DNA of 29,249 nucleotides from a virus. Location of the stretch: positions 1 to 29,249 of IMG/VR virus record IMGVR_UViG_3300020121_000216; one strand, written 5' to 3'. Both the position numbers and the translations under genes were made by a program. Below, piece after piece: positions 8,048-13,684 of the stretch. The notes under the pieces were generated by a model. The model did no database searches, had not been told where the DNA came from, and was given only the letters and a program-made list of their open reading frames with translations. Every line of letters starts with the position of its first letter. The stretch's first letter is position 1.

Positions 8048-8071
8048 ATTTCTTAAGAAATGGTTAACCAT
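8048..8071. promoter_or_regulatory. Double palindrome in the divergent portal/terminase spacer
   Basis: ATTTCTTAAGAAAT (8048-8061) is followed, with two shared bases, by ATGGTTAACCAT (8060-8071); both are perfect palindromes. They fill the 62-base gap between the divergent portal and terminase genes, so they probably bind a regulator of both late operons. Related palindromes sit at 43-56 and 2130-2148. No clear promoter boxes were identified here. Confidence 0.5.
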
Positions 8072-8090
8072 TCGCCGGCAATATACCAGC

Positions 8091-8630
8091 ATGGCAGACC
8101 TCGACGAATCCGATATGATCAAACTCGCCAGCGAGCTGGTGAAGAACATCCGCCCTTACAAGCAGGTGTTCGCCGACTTCGGCATTGACGAAAACGATTA
8201 TTACGAACTGGAGAAGAACCCGTTCTTTGTGCGCGTCAAAGAACACTTCACGCTCGAGTGGAACTCGATTGCCTCGACCGCCGACCGCAACAAGGTCAAG
8301 TCGATGGCCGGCTTCGAACATCTGCTGCCGATCGCGATCCGCAAAGCCCAGGCCGAAGATACGCCGCTGGCCGCCACCGCCGGCCTGATGGGGACGCTGG
8401 CCAAGGTCGCCGGCATCGCCCAGGAAAGCAAAAATCCCGGCACCGGCGCCGATCGCTTCATCATCACCATCAATCTCGGCGCCGACACCGAGGTTTACAA
8501 CAAGTCGATCGAAATCAACCCCAACGACGTCGATCCAGCCACCCTGGTGGAGGCCCCCAATGGCAAAACTAAGCGCGGGAGACCGAAGAAAACTGCCCAG
8601 CTCGAGCTTCGCCCTACCGGGGAAGGGTAA
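8091..8630 (+). CDS. Probable terminase small subunit
   Basis: A protein of 179 residues placed before the large terminase. The N-terminal 60 residues (MIKLASELVKNIRPYKQVFADFGI and following) look like a helical DNA-binding region, the middle is helical and basic, and the C-terminus carries an AT-hook-like KRGRPKK. Small terminases bind the packaging site and help the large subunit. Assignment rests on location, size and the DNA-binding marks rather than on a recognised motif. No strong Shine-Dalgarno sequence precedes 8091, so an internal start at 8118 cannot be excluded. Its end overlaps the next gene by 71 bases. Confidence 0.6.
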   Translation: MADLDESDMIKLASELVKNIRPYKQVFADFGIDENDYYELEKNPFFVRVKEHFTLEWNSIASTADRNKVKSMAGFEHLLPIAIRKAQAEDTPLAATAGLMGTLAKVAGIAQESKNPGTGADRFIITINLGADTEVYNKSIEINPNDVDPATLVEAPNGKTKRGRPKKTAQLELRPTGEG

Positions 8631-8790
8631 AGGCCCAGAGGGCAAGGGCTCCGGTTCCTATCCCATACCAGACGCAAGTCATGCACGTAACGCTCTCAGC
8701 CGGGTCTCCCAGCACGGCAGCACAGCACAGAAGGCACAAGTCAGGGCCAAAGTTCATCGTAAATTCCCCAACATCGGACGCGGCAAATGA
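8560..8790 (+). CDS. Small basic phage protein (LPSSSFALPGKGKG type)
   Basis: A protein of 76 residues. It matches a pattern I recall from many phage genomes: LPSSSFALPGKGKG, then YPIPDASHARNALSRVSQHG and a closing VHRKFPNIGRGK. It is strongly basic and probably binds nucleic acid or packs with virion DNA; no catalytic motif is seen. It overlaps the end of the small terminase gene in another frame and shares its stop region with the next gene (ATGA). Its place between the terminase subunits suggests a head or packaging role, which is inference. Confidence 0.75.
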   Translation: MAKLSAGDRRKLPSSSFALPGKGKGPEGKGSGSYPIPDASHARNALSRVSQHGSTAQKAQVRAKVHRKFPNIGRGK

Positions 8791-8963
8791 AGAATCGCAC
8801 CCCGCGCCTCGAGCAGCAGAAACCTAAAGGCTACACGCCGGCCAAAGCGGCCAAGCGGCACGAGACCGACACCCGTTATCCCGGCAAGTTCAAGAAGTCG
8901 GACCTGCCCAAGGGCACCATCGCCCAGCACAAGGCCAAGCCGGGCATGACGAGTCCGCAATAA
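8787..8963 (+). CDS. Very small basic protein between terminase genes
   Basis: A protein of 58 residues (MKNRTPRLEQQKPKGYTPAK start) rich in Lys and Arg. It starts in an ATGA overlap with the preceding gene and ends in TAATG overlapping the large terminase start, so it is clearly part of the packaging operon. No family is recognised. The strict overlaps on both sides are the main evidence that it is real; it was not predicted by length alone. Confidence 0.7.
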   Translation: MKNRTPRLEQQKPKGYTPAKAAKRHETDTRYPGKFKKSDLPKGTIAQHKAKPGMTSPQ

Positions 8964-10420
8964 TGCCTGTCATTTTCACCGCGCCGCCGACGATTGCTTC
9001 ATTCATGAAGTCGAAGTCGTTCGGCCGGATCATCGCCGGCCCGGTCGGCTCGGGCAAGACCACTGGCTGCGTCATCGAGTGCTCGCGACGGGCGATGGCA
9101 CAGACCAAGGCGACAGACGGCTACCGTTACACCCGGTTCGCCTTCGTGCGCCAGACCCTGAAGCAATTAAAAGACACCGTGCTCAAGGACATTCAGTCCT
9201 GGTTGGCCGGCCTCGGCGAATGGCGCGTGTCGGAAAATACCTTCTATCTCGACTTCGGTGACGTCAAATCAGAGTGGGTGTTCATCCCGCTCGAGAACGC
9301 CGAGGATCAGGCCCGGCTTCTTTCGATGCAGCTTACCGGCGCCTGGTTGAGTGAAGCGATCGAGATGAATTTCGACGTACTTGCCCCAATAAGTGGCCGT
9401 ATTGGCCGCTACCCCTCCGGCAACCGGGGCGTCCCCTCGTGGTACGGCATCATCGCCGACACCAATATGCCAGTCGAACTCAGCGACTGGCACCGCTTCA
9501 TGACCGATCCCCCGGCGGACTGGCAGATCTTTGTACAGCCGTCGGGGATGGCCGAAAACGCGGAAAACCTCAACTATCTGCTGCAGACCGAAGACACGAA
9601 AGTACTGCCCTTTAATCATCCGGCGCGGACGGCGCAGGGACGGAAGTATTATGAACGCTTTCTCCAGATGTATGGATCGGAGAGCGCGTGGGTTAAGCGT
9701 TACGTCTACGCGCAGTATGGAGATGACCCCTCGGGCGAGGCAGTGTTCAAAGCTTCGTTCAAGCCAAGTTTCCACGTCGTGCCGGATACCCTTGTCATCC
9801 CAGGCTACCCATTGATAGTAGGGCAGGATTTCGGCCGTAACCCATGGAGCCTGATCGGACAGGTCGACCACATGGGCCGGGTCTTGATTCATCAGGAGGT
9901 CCCCGCCAGCAATGTCGGGCTCGAAAAGCACATCGAAATGTACCTGAGACCAGTGCTGTGGGCGACCAAATATGCCACCTCCAAAGTGATCCTGGTCGGC
10001 GACCCCAGCGGCATTTCCAAGGGCACGATCGCCGAAGAGAGCTGTTTTGAGGCGCTCAAGCGCATGGGCCTGCCGGCGTTCCCGGCACTAACCAACGCCA
10101 TCGACCCTCGGTTACGGGCGGTCGAGACCTTGCTGGGACGGCAGGTCAATGGCGGCCCGGCCCTCGTCATCAACGGTCAGGGGTGTCCCTGGCTGGTCAG
10201 GGCCATGACCGGCGGCTACCGTTACAAGAAGCATAAGGACGGCGCGTTGCGGACGATCCCGGAGAAGTTCGACAAAGAGGGATTCTCCCATGTCGCCGAC
10301 TGCCTGCAGTACATATGCCTTGTGGTGCATGGTGGCCTTATGTCAGAGTTCGCGCGACGATTGACCCCACGGCCCCGACGCGGGCCGGGACAGCAGATCA
10401 CGGCAGCGGGGTGGACATGA
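8963..10420 (+). CDS. terL: Terminase large subunit
   Basis: A protein of 485 residues, the ATP-driven packaging motor and nuclease. The Walker A motif GPVGSGKT lies at about residues 26-33, and a probable Walker B/catalytic region follows around TGAWLSEAIEM. The C-terminal RNase H-like nuclease has VGQDFGRNPWS, VLVGDPSG-like and HVADCLQY segments, each offering an acidic metal ligand. The length is normal for the family. It starts in the TAATG overlap with the small upstream gene, and its end overlaps the next gene start (ATGA). Type of packaging (cos or headful) cannot be told from the sequence. Confidence 0.9.
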   Translation: MPVIFTAPPTIASFMKSKSFGRIIAGPVGSGKTTGCVIECSRRAMAQTKATDGYRYTRFAFVRQTLKQLKDTVLKDIQSWLAGLGEWRVSENTFYLDFGDVKSEWVFIPLENAEDQARLLSMQLTGAWLSEAIEMNFDVLAPISGRIGRYPSGNRGVPSWYGIIADTNMPVELSDWHRFMTDPPADWQIFVQPSGMAENAENLNYLLQTEDTKVLPFNHPARTAQGRKYYERFLQMYGSESAWVKRYVYAQYGDDPSGEAVFKASFKPSFHVVPDTLVIPGYPLIVGQDFGRNPWSLIGQVDHMGRVLIHQEVPASNVGLEKHIEMYLRPVLWATKYATSKVILVGDPSGISKGTIAEESCFEALKRMGLPAFPALTNAIDPRLRAVETLLGRQVNGGPALVINGQGCPWLVRAMTGGYRYKKHKDGALRTIPEKFDKEGFSHVADCLQYICLVVHGGLMSEFARRLTPRPRRGPGQQITAAGWT

Positions 10421-10629
10421 GCAAAGACGGCATGAGCCTGGGCGCCAACCGGGTCCGCGAATCGTTCAACCCTTCCGGCAACGTGATGGTCGACAAGATC
10501 AAGCGGTACACCGCCGATCTGATCGACCTGTGCGAAGAACTGAAGAATAAAGATCCGCGACTAGCGGCGCTGGCGCAAACGGCCTACGAAGAAGCGGCGA
10601 TGTGGGCGGTAAAAGCGGCAACGGCATGA
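10417..10629 (+). CDS. Acb2/Tad1-like small protein (candidate anti-CBASS sponge)
   Basis: A protein of 70 residues with the layout I recall for the Acb2/Tad1 hairpin family: an RVRxxFNPS start, a first helix (VDKIKRYTADLIDLCEEL), then a second helix with the closing signature LAQTAYEEAAMWAVKAAT. Acb2 proteins form hexamers that bind cyclic di- and trinucleotides and so block CBASS and related defences. The residues around EEAAMWAVKA match the hallmark; nucleotide-binding residues were not verified. It is coupled to the large terminase by an ATGA overlap. Assignment is by recollected pattern, so a profile search is needed. Confidence 0.55.
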   Translation: MSKDGMSLGANRVRESFNPSGNVMVDKIKRYTADLIDLCEELKNKDPRLAALAQTAYEEAAMWAVKAATA

Positions 10630-10630
10630 G

Positions 10631-10755
10631 CTAAAGCCCCCTCGTTTCCCGTAACAGGGTAGTGGGCTCTCCAAGTCCAATGCGAGGTGAAGGGACTTGG
10701 TAGAAGTGGGACCGGTCAAGAGTGCGACACCGTGCAGTCAGGAGCCCACGAGGCA
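10631..10755 (+). ncRNA. Candidate structured RNA after the terminase module
   Basis: The gap between two genes holds a nested set of stems. GTGGGCTC (10662-10669) pairs perfectly with GAGCCCAC (10742-10749), and inside it CCAAGTCC (10671-10678) pairs with GGACTTGG (10693-10700). A further self-complementary GACCGGTC lies at 10710-10717. Upstream, AGCCC (10635-10639) could pair instead with GGGCT (10664-10668), and CCC/GGG forms a small hairpin in between, so two folds may compete. It could be a leader of the next gene or a separate small RNA. No known RNA family is recognised. Confidence 0.4.
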
Positions 10756-10770
10756 CGGCAGGGGATGGAT

Positions 10771-11007
10771 ATGGACATCAACAGTCTTACCGAGGACGAC
10801 CTCTATACTCTGCTCGCGTTGTTGAAGGACCGGGTGCCGAAGGTCATTGTCACGGTCGACGCTGACGGCAGGAACATAATTCACAGCCTCGACTGTCCGA
10901 TCGGGCAAAGTCAGGCGCGGGTAATCTACACCACCGACGAACCGATTCCGGTGACTAAATGCCTCTGCCTCGAGAATGCGGCAAATGCTCCCTCTGCTGC
11001 AAGCTGA
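10771..11007 (+). CDS. Small protein with a few conserved cysteines, function unknown
   Basis: A protein of 78 residues (MDINSLTEDDLYTLLALLKD start) with an acidic first helix, a beta-rich middle (VIVTVDADGRNIIH) and cysteines in LDCPIG and TKCLCLE. ATG at 10771 is preceded by CAGGGG six bases away, better than the far upstream starts in the same frame. Its last 49 bases overlap the next gene in another frame. Function is unknown; metal binding is possible. Confidence 0.6.
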   Translation: MDINSLTEDDLYTLLALLKDRVPKVIVTVDADGRNIIHSLDCPIGQSQARVIYTTDEPIPVTKCLCLENAANAPSAAS

Positions 11008-11381
11008 TGGGAGTGCCCGAGGTCAAAGAGGATTTCCAGTGGTGCCCGCACTGCATCAAGGGTGGTGGCGGCTGTGGCATTTACGGCACGCGGCCGACCC
11101 CGTGCCGGCTTTTCAAATGCGGCTGGTTGCAAGATCAACACATCCGGGAGCACTGGTTCCCGAAGACGGCCAAGATCATCATTGATTTCAAGCTGGATGG
11201 CGAAGACGCTTACGTGGTGTTCATCGTCGACCCCGACTATCCAACGCGGTGGCGCGAGGAACCGTGGTTCTCCGACATCAGGAAGCTGGCGCTGGAGGGG
11301 GTGACCAAAGGCAACCTACTCGGAGTCAACTGGACTACGGTCGTCTCGATCAAAGGTGAACGGTTCGTTGTCGGGCCGTAG
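10959..11381 (+). CDS. YkgJ-like cysteine-cluster protein
   Basis: A protein of 140 residues with the cysteine pattern of the YkgJ family (putative zinc or iron chelating domain): CGKCSLCCKL at residues 7-16, then CPHC, CGIYGTRPTPCRLFKCGW. These ligands could hold a metal or an iron-sulphur cluster. The C-terminal half is beta-rich and lacks cysteines. It starts inside the preceding small gene, without an obvious Shine-Dalgarno sequence, so it probably depends on coupling. It ends with TAG; the frame then stays open for about 60 codons, but these look non-coding. Function in phages is unknown. Confidence 0.75.
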   Translation: MPLPRECGKCSLCCKLMGVPEVKEDFQWCPHCIKGGGGCGIYGTRPTPCRLFKCGWLQDQHIREHWFPKTAKIIIDFKLDGEDAYVVFIVDPDYPTRWREEPWFSDIRKLALEGVTKGNLLGVNWTTVVSIKGERFVVGP

Positions 11382-11491
11382 CCCAGTCGGAGAGATGCGC
11401 CAACGGCAGGGGGCAAGGGGATTCACGCAAGTGCGGCCATTACGCCACTGGTCTTCCATCATCTGTTTGAGAATCTTCGGAGAGTTGGAGA
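11382..11491. other. Convergent spacer without a visible gene
   Basis: This spacer lies between the converging YkgJ-like gene and the leftward regulator. It contains an ACGGCAGGGGGCAAG segment that resembles ACGGCAACGGGCAAG near 18602, but no clear terminator hairpin with a U-tract was seen. Confidence 0.3.
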
Positions 11492-11992
11492 TCATGCGAC
11501 AGGCTCTCTGATTCTTGCCATCACCATATCCATCAGGCGGTGGCGGCCGATTGGTGATAACTGATAGCCGTAACCCCAGAGCGTGTCGATCGCGATGTCG
11601 TGCGCTTCCAAGCGACTGCGGATGTTGAATATATGGACCTTGAAGCAGTTGTCGGCCATGTCGATCCGCTCCTTCGATACATTCTGGTTGGAGAGCAGGG
11701 ACATCAACAGCGTAGCCTCGGTAGCGGTCAAGCCGAATAACTGCTGCATCGCCAGCTGCACCGCCTCGCGATTCTCGATGACCATTCTGGTTAATTGCAG
11801 CGCCCTTTGATCTCTGGGGAATCCCGGCGGCCAGTCTTCTCTCGGCAAGTCGAGCAACAGACCTTCCAATAGTGCAGCATGGAGTTTGGAGCGCAACTGC
11901 TCAGAAGGTGTATTGGTGGCGCGCGCAATCGCGCGCAGCGGCACCCCCTCATCGGCGAGGCGGACGGCTACCATGTCTAGTGGGTTTGACAT
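11492..11992 (-). CDS. Orphan regulator with an OmpR/CtrA-like winged helix
   Basis: A protein of 166 residues. The N-terminus (AVRLADEGVPLRAIARATNT) looks like a short helix-turn-helix, followed by a linker with DWPPGFPRDQRALQL. The C-terminus resembles an OmpR/PhoB-type winged helix: LTATEATLLMSLL, VHIFNIRSRLEAHDI as recognition helix, and the closing TLWGYGYQL. No phospho-receiver domain is present, so it is an orphan DNA-binding protein. I recall close relatives in Bradyrhizobium-type phages. The start at 11992 avoids an odd upstream extension. It is the only leftward gene between the late and early blocks, and could control the palindromic operators further right. Confidence 0.75.
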   Translation of the reverse strand: MSNPLDMVAVRLADEGVPLRAIARATNTPSEQLRSKLHAALLEGLLLDLPREDWPPGFPRDQRALQLTRMVIENREAVQLAMQQLFGLTATEATLLMSLLSNQNVSKERIDMADNCFKVHIFNIRSRLEAHDIAIDTLWGYGYQLSPIGRHRLMDMVMARIREPVA

Positions 11993-12089
11993 GGGCCGGC
12001 AGGCTACAGGAAGTGTCAAGGGAAAAAAAGGGCCAGCGCGCGTGGATCGTACCGGCCCCAGTTGATCAAGACAGTAAGCCACCGGCAGG

Positions 12090-12154
12090 GGAGACGGAGG
12101 TCTCCCACCTCGCGACCGGCCATGGTAGGGTGGGCTCCTTATAGGGAGGAGTCA
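12090..12154 (+). promoter_or_regulatory. Structured leader of the zinc-finger gene
   Basis: The sequence before the ATG at 12155 contains the hairpin GGAGAC-GGAG-GTCTCC, a GACCGG/CCGG-rich region and then GTGGGCTC, a segment also present in the structured stretch at 10662. The ribosome site is GGGAGGAGTCA, a variant of the leader cassette used by the small genes further right. Confidence 0.35.
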
Positions 12155-12376
12155 ATGAGCGCCAGATGGAAATTCTGTGAACAATGCGACGAGCCGATGA
12201 TCATGCGGCGGTCGGACCAGAAATTCTGCTAGAACAGATGTAATGTGAGGCGCGTGCGTGGGAAGCCACCGGCCAAATTGTCCCAAGAAGAAAGGGATGA
12301 GCTGGTGCAGGAATTTATGGAAAACCTTCGCTACGTCTACGGAAAAAGATCTGTGCTATTCATCAACAATTTATAA
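12155..12376 (+). CDS. Small zinc-finger protein interrupted by an in-frame TAG
   Basis: Reading from ATG at 12155 gives 73 codons before TAA at 12374, with one TAG at codon 26 (12230-12232). The sequence around it is C8-x2-C11 and C25-TAG-N-R-C29, so the amber codon sits inside the second zinc knuckle (C-x3-C), where relatives usually have FCSxxC-like sequence. Beyond it the frame continues as RCNVRRVRGKPPAKLSQEER, which reads as real protein. No ribosome site or start follows the TAG closely, so the C-terminal part could only be made by readthrough or suppression. A recent nonsense mutation is the main alternative. Confidence 0.55.
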
Positions 12377-12390
12377 GGACATTTTGTCCT
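12376..12390. promoter_or_regulatory. Operator-like palindrome, site 1
   Basis: AGGACATTTTGTCCT, a perfect AGGACA-N3-TGTCCT palindrome, begins at the last base of the zinc-finger gene stop and lies 19 bases before the terminator. No promoter boxes are evident. Confidence 0.6.
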
Positions 12391-12408
12391 ACAGAATAGT
12401 TTTATGTA

Positions 12409-12450
12409 ATTAAAAAGTGGTACGCCACAATTGGCGCCCCACTTTTTAAT
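12409..12450. terminator. Bidirectional rho-independent terminator
   Basis: ATTAAAAAGTGG (12409-12420) and CCACTTTTTAAT (12439-12450) pair over 12 bases. An inner CGCCA/TGGCG hairpin with a four-base loop completes the stem. The A-run before and T-run after make it work in both directions. It ends the zinc-finger transcript and separates it from the non-coding control region. Confidence 0.85.
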
Positions 12451-12536
12451 TTCCGGATTGTGTGATGTGGAATTTTGGCTACTTAAGGTTGAGTAGTTCT
12501 ATTTTTTAGCATAGGTATTTTCGGGTCACAGGGAGC

Positions 12537-12600
12537 GAGCGCGCGCGCCGGCCGCCCTGGCCAGCCTCCCCCCCGCTGGCGCCCCCCGCCTCCACGTCTC
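12537..12600. other. GC-rich tract with alternating GC and C-runs
   Basis: A run of alternating G and C (near 12537-12549) is followed by GGCC-rich sequence and two C-runs of seven (12568-12574) and six (12582-12587). The minus strand has several G-runs that could form a quadruplex. The surrounding sequence is AT-rich, so the change in composition is abrupt. Confidence 0.5.
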
Positions 12601-12736
12601 GCGACTCCTGGCATGCCACATGCCATAAGCTTTTAGTGCTCGACATCGTGAGACTGAAACTATAATGATATCAATGGCTTATGGCCATGTCCGAGGACAA
12701 TAGGTTAGGTCCAATGTCCAATGGCCAAAAACCAAT

Positions 12737-12751
12737 AGGCCATAATGTCCT
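12737..12751. promoter_or_regulatory. Operator-like palindrome, site 2
   Basis: AGGCCATAATGTCCT matches the operator consensus at all but one base. It lies in a cluster of partial copies (TGGCCATGTCC, AGGTCCAATGTCC, CAATGGCC) between 12676 and 12761, suggesting a multi-site regulatory patch. Confidence 0.5.
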
Positions 12752-12975
12752 AAGCCTCGGATCCGGTTGTATTTCATGCTGGACAAACAAAGCTTTGAAA
12801 ACCGACTAAAAACAAGCGATTCGCTAACAAGTTATTGCAATTAAATCAATAGCTTAACCAAATACGGAGGGATAAAAGCTAAAAACTTTCGGAGTGTGAT
12901 GAGACATTAGGACGTAGCGCGGCCGACCATCGGCAGCCGGCAGGGCGAAAAACCCTTTATAAATAAGAGGTATCA

Positions 12976-12984
12976 TTATACACA
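12976..12984 (+). promoter_or_regulatory. DnaA box TTATACACA beside an AT-rich tract
   Basis: The nine bases match the DnaA consensus TTATNCACA exactly. An alternating AT run begins a few bases later, as in a DNA unwinding element. Confidence 0.45.
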
Positions 12985-13285
12985 TTAATATAATATATAT
13001 ATAACAACTATTTAGCTAATATCATCGTTTTTACGGTCAATATTTTGTGGAATGTCGGAGAAAATAGAGCACTAGCAACAACACAACTTTAGATCATTTT
13101 TTCTACTGCCCTCAGTGTCTCTTATCGGAGCTGGAATCGGCCGCTTTCATTCTAACAAGGTAGCGCCAGCGCGGCAACACAACCACATCTCATTGATATC
13201 ATTGAAGAATCAATTTCATTCGGTTGTGCGACAATCCGCCGCAGTGACAGCTATGCAAATTAGGAATATTGGAAAGTCTCCCTAT

Positions 13286-13300
13286 AGGACAAAACGTCCT
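13286..13300. promoter_or_regulatory. Operator-like palindrome, site 3
   Basis: AGGACAAAACGTCCT differs from the consensus in one base. It is directly followed by the AAACCAAGGAGTCA leader of the gene at 13322. No clear -35/-10 pair was found. Confidence 0.55.
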
Positions 13301-13321
13301 AACAAACCAAGGAGTCAATTG

Positions 13322-13615
13322 ATGCAGGATCCCGTTGAACGCTCTATCTGCTCTAAGCTTGTCAAAAAGGCGCTCGCTGCCGGCTATGCCGTTTCGGTTT
13401 ATGATGGTGGGGCATGGCCGCTTAAACGCTCGCTGTCCTATAGGGCCATTATGGCCGCAATGTTTTCAACCGATTCCGACGTTCTGCGCTTTCGCGCTGG
13501 CGACGGGCAGTCACTCGGAACCGTGTTGCTGATTTATGGCAATGGTGAGGACGTCATTTCCGACCATTCCGACAATGCCGCAATGCGCGATCTAGTCGAA
13601 TCAACCCTGGATTAA
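13322..13615 (+). CDS. Small protein of unknown function, first of the small-gene cluster
   Basis: A protein of 97 residues (MQDPVERSICSKLVKKALAA start) that ends with NAAMRDLVESTLD. The middle alternates strands and helices (GYAVSVYDGG, GTVLLIYGNGEDVISDH), suggesting a small alpha/beta domain. No family is recognised. The start is set by AAGGAG seven bases before ATG within the repeated leader; the frame is open further upstream but runs through the operator, so that part is rejected. It is the first gene after the non-coding region. An operator-like GGGCCATTATGGCC lies inside the gene at 13443. Confidence 0.7.
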   Translation: MQDPVERSICSKLVKKALAAGYAVSVYDGGAWPLKRSLSYRAIMAAMFSTDSDVLRFRAGDGQSLGTVLLIYGNGEDVISDHSDNAAMRDLVESTLD

Positions 13616-13620
13616 TCCAT

Positions 13621-13662
13621 TTCCAGGGCAGTATGCGTTCTATCGTGCATACTGCCCTGGAA
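13621..13662 (+). other. Strong intergenic hairpin before the DUF6011-like gene
   Basis: TTCCAGGGCAGTATGC and GCATACTGCCCTGGAA pair perfectly over 16 bases around a 10-base loop. There is no U-tract, so it may be an RNase III site, an mRNA-stabilising hairpin or an attenuator rather than a simple terminator. It begins five bases after the preceding stop and is followed by the AACCAAGGAGTCA leader. Confidence 0.7.
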
Positions 13663-13684
13663 CCTGCAACCAAGGAGTCACCAT

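Larger units (their letters stand above)
12451..13285. other. Long non-coding control region, candidate replication origin
   Basis: No convincing gene is seen on either strand. From left to right it holds an AT-rich stretch, a GC-rich tract (12537-12600), a small hairpin TGGCATG-CCA-CATGCCA (12609-12625), and a cluster of operator-like half-sites (12676-12761) with alternative pairings TCCGAGG/CCTCGGA and GGCTTA/TAAGCC. A hairpin AGGG/CCCT with a following TTTAT (12942-12960) comes next. Last is a canonical DnaA box TTATACACA (12976-12984) touching an AT-only run to about 13005 and an AT-rich tract to about 13050. These are typical origin ingredients, but only one DnaA box is present. Confidence 0.45.

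Noticed and set aside
9269-9931. Open frame of 220 codons antisense to the large terminase
   Set aside because: It is a mirror of terL coding bias, with no ribosome site and no recognisable pattern.
11382-11563. Extension of the YkgJ-like frame past its TAG for about 60 codons
   Set aside because: The translated sequence has no protein-like pattern and runs into the opposite regulator gene, so the TAG is taken as a true stop.
13115-13321. Longer N-terminus for the gene at 13322, from GTG at 13115
   Set aside because: It would cover the operator and the ribosome leader and has no ribosome site of its own.
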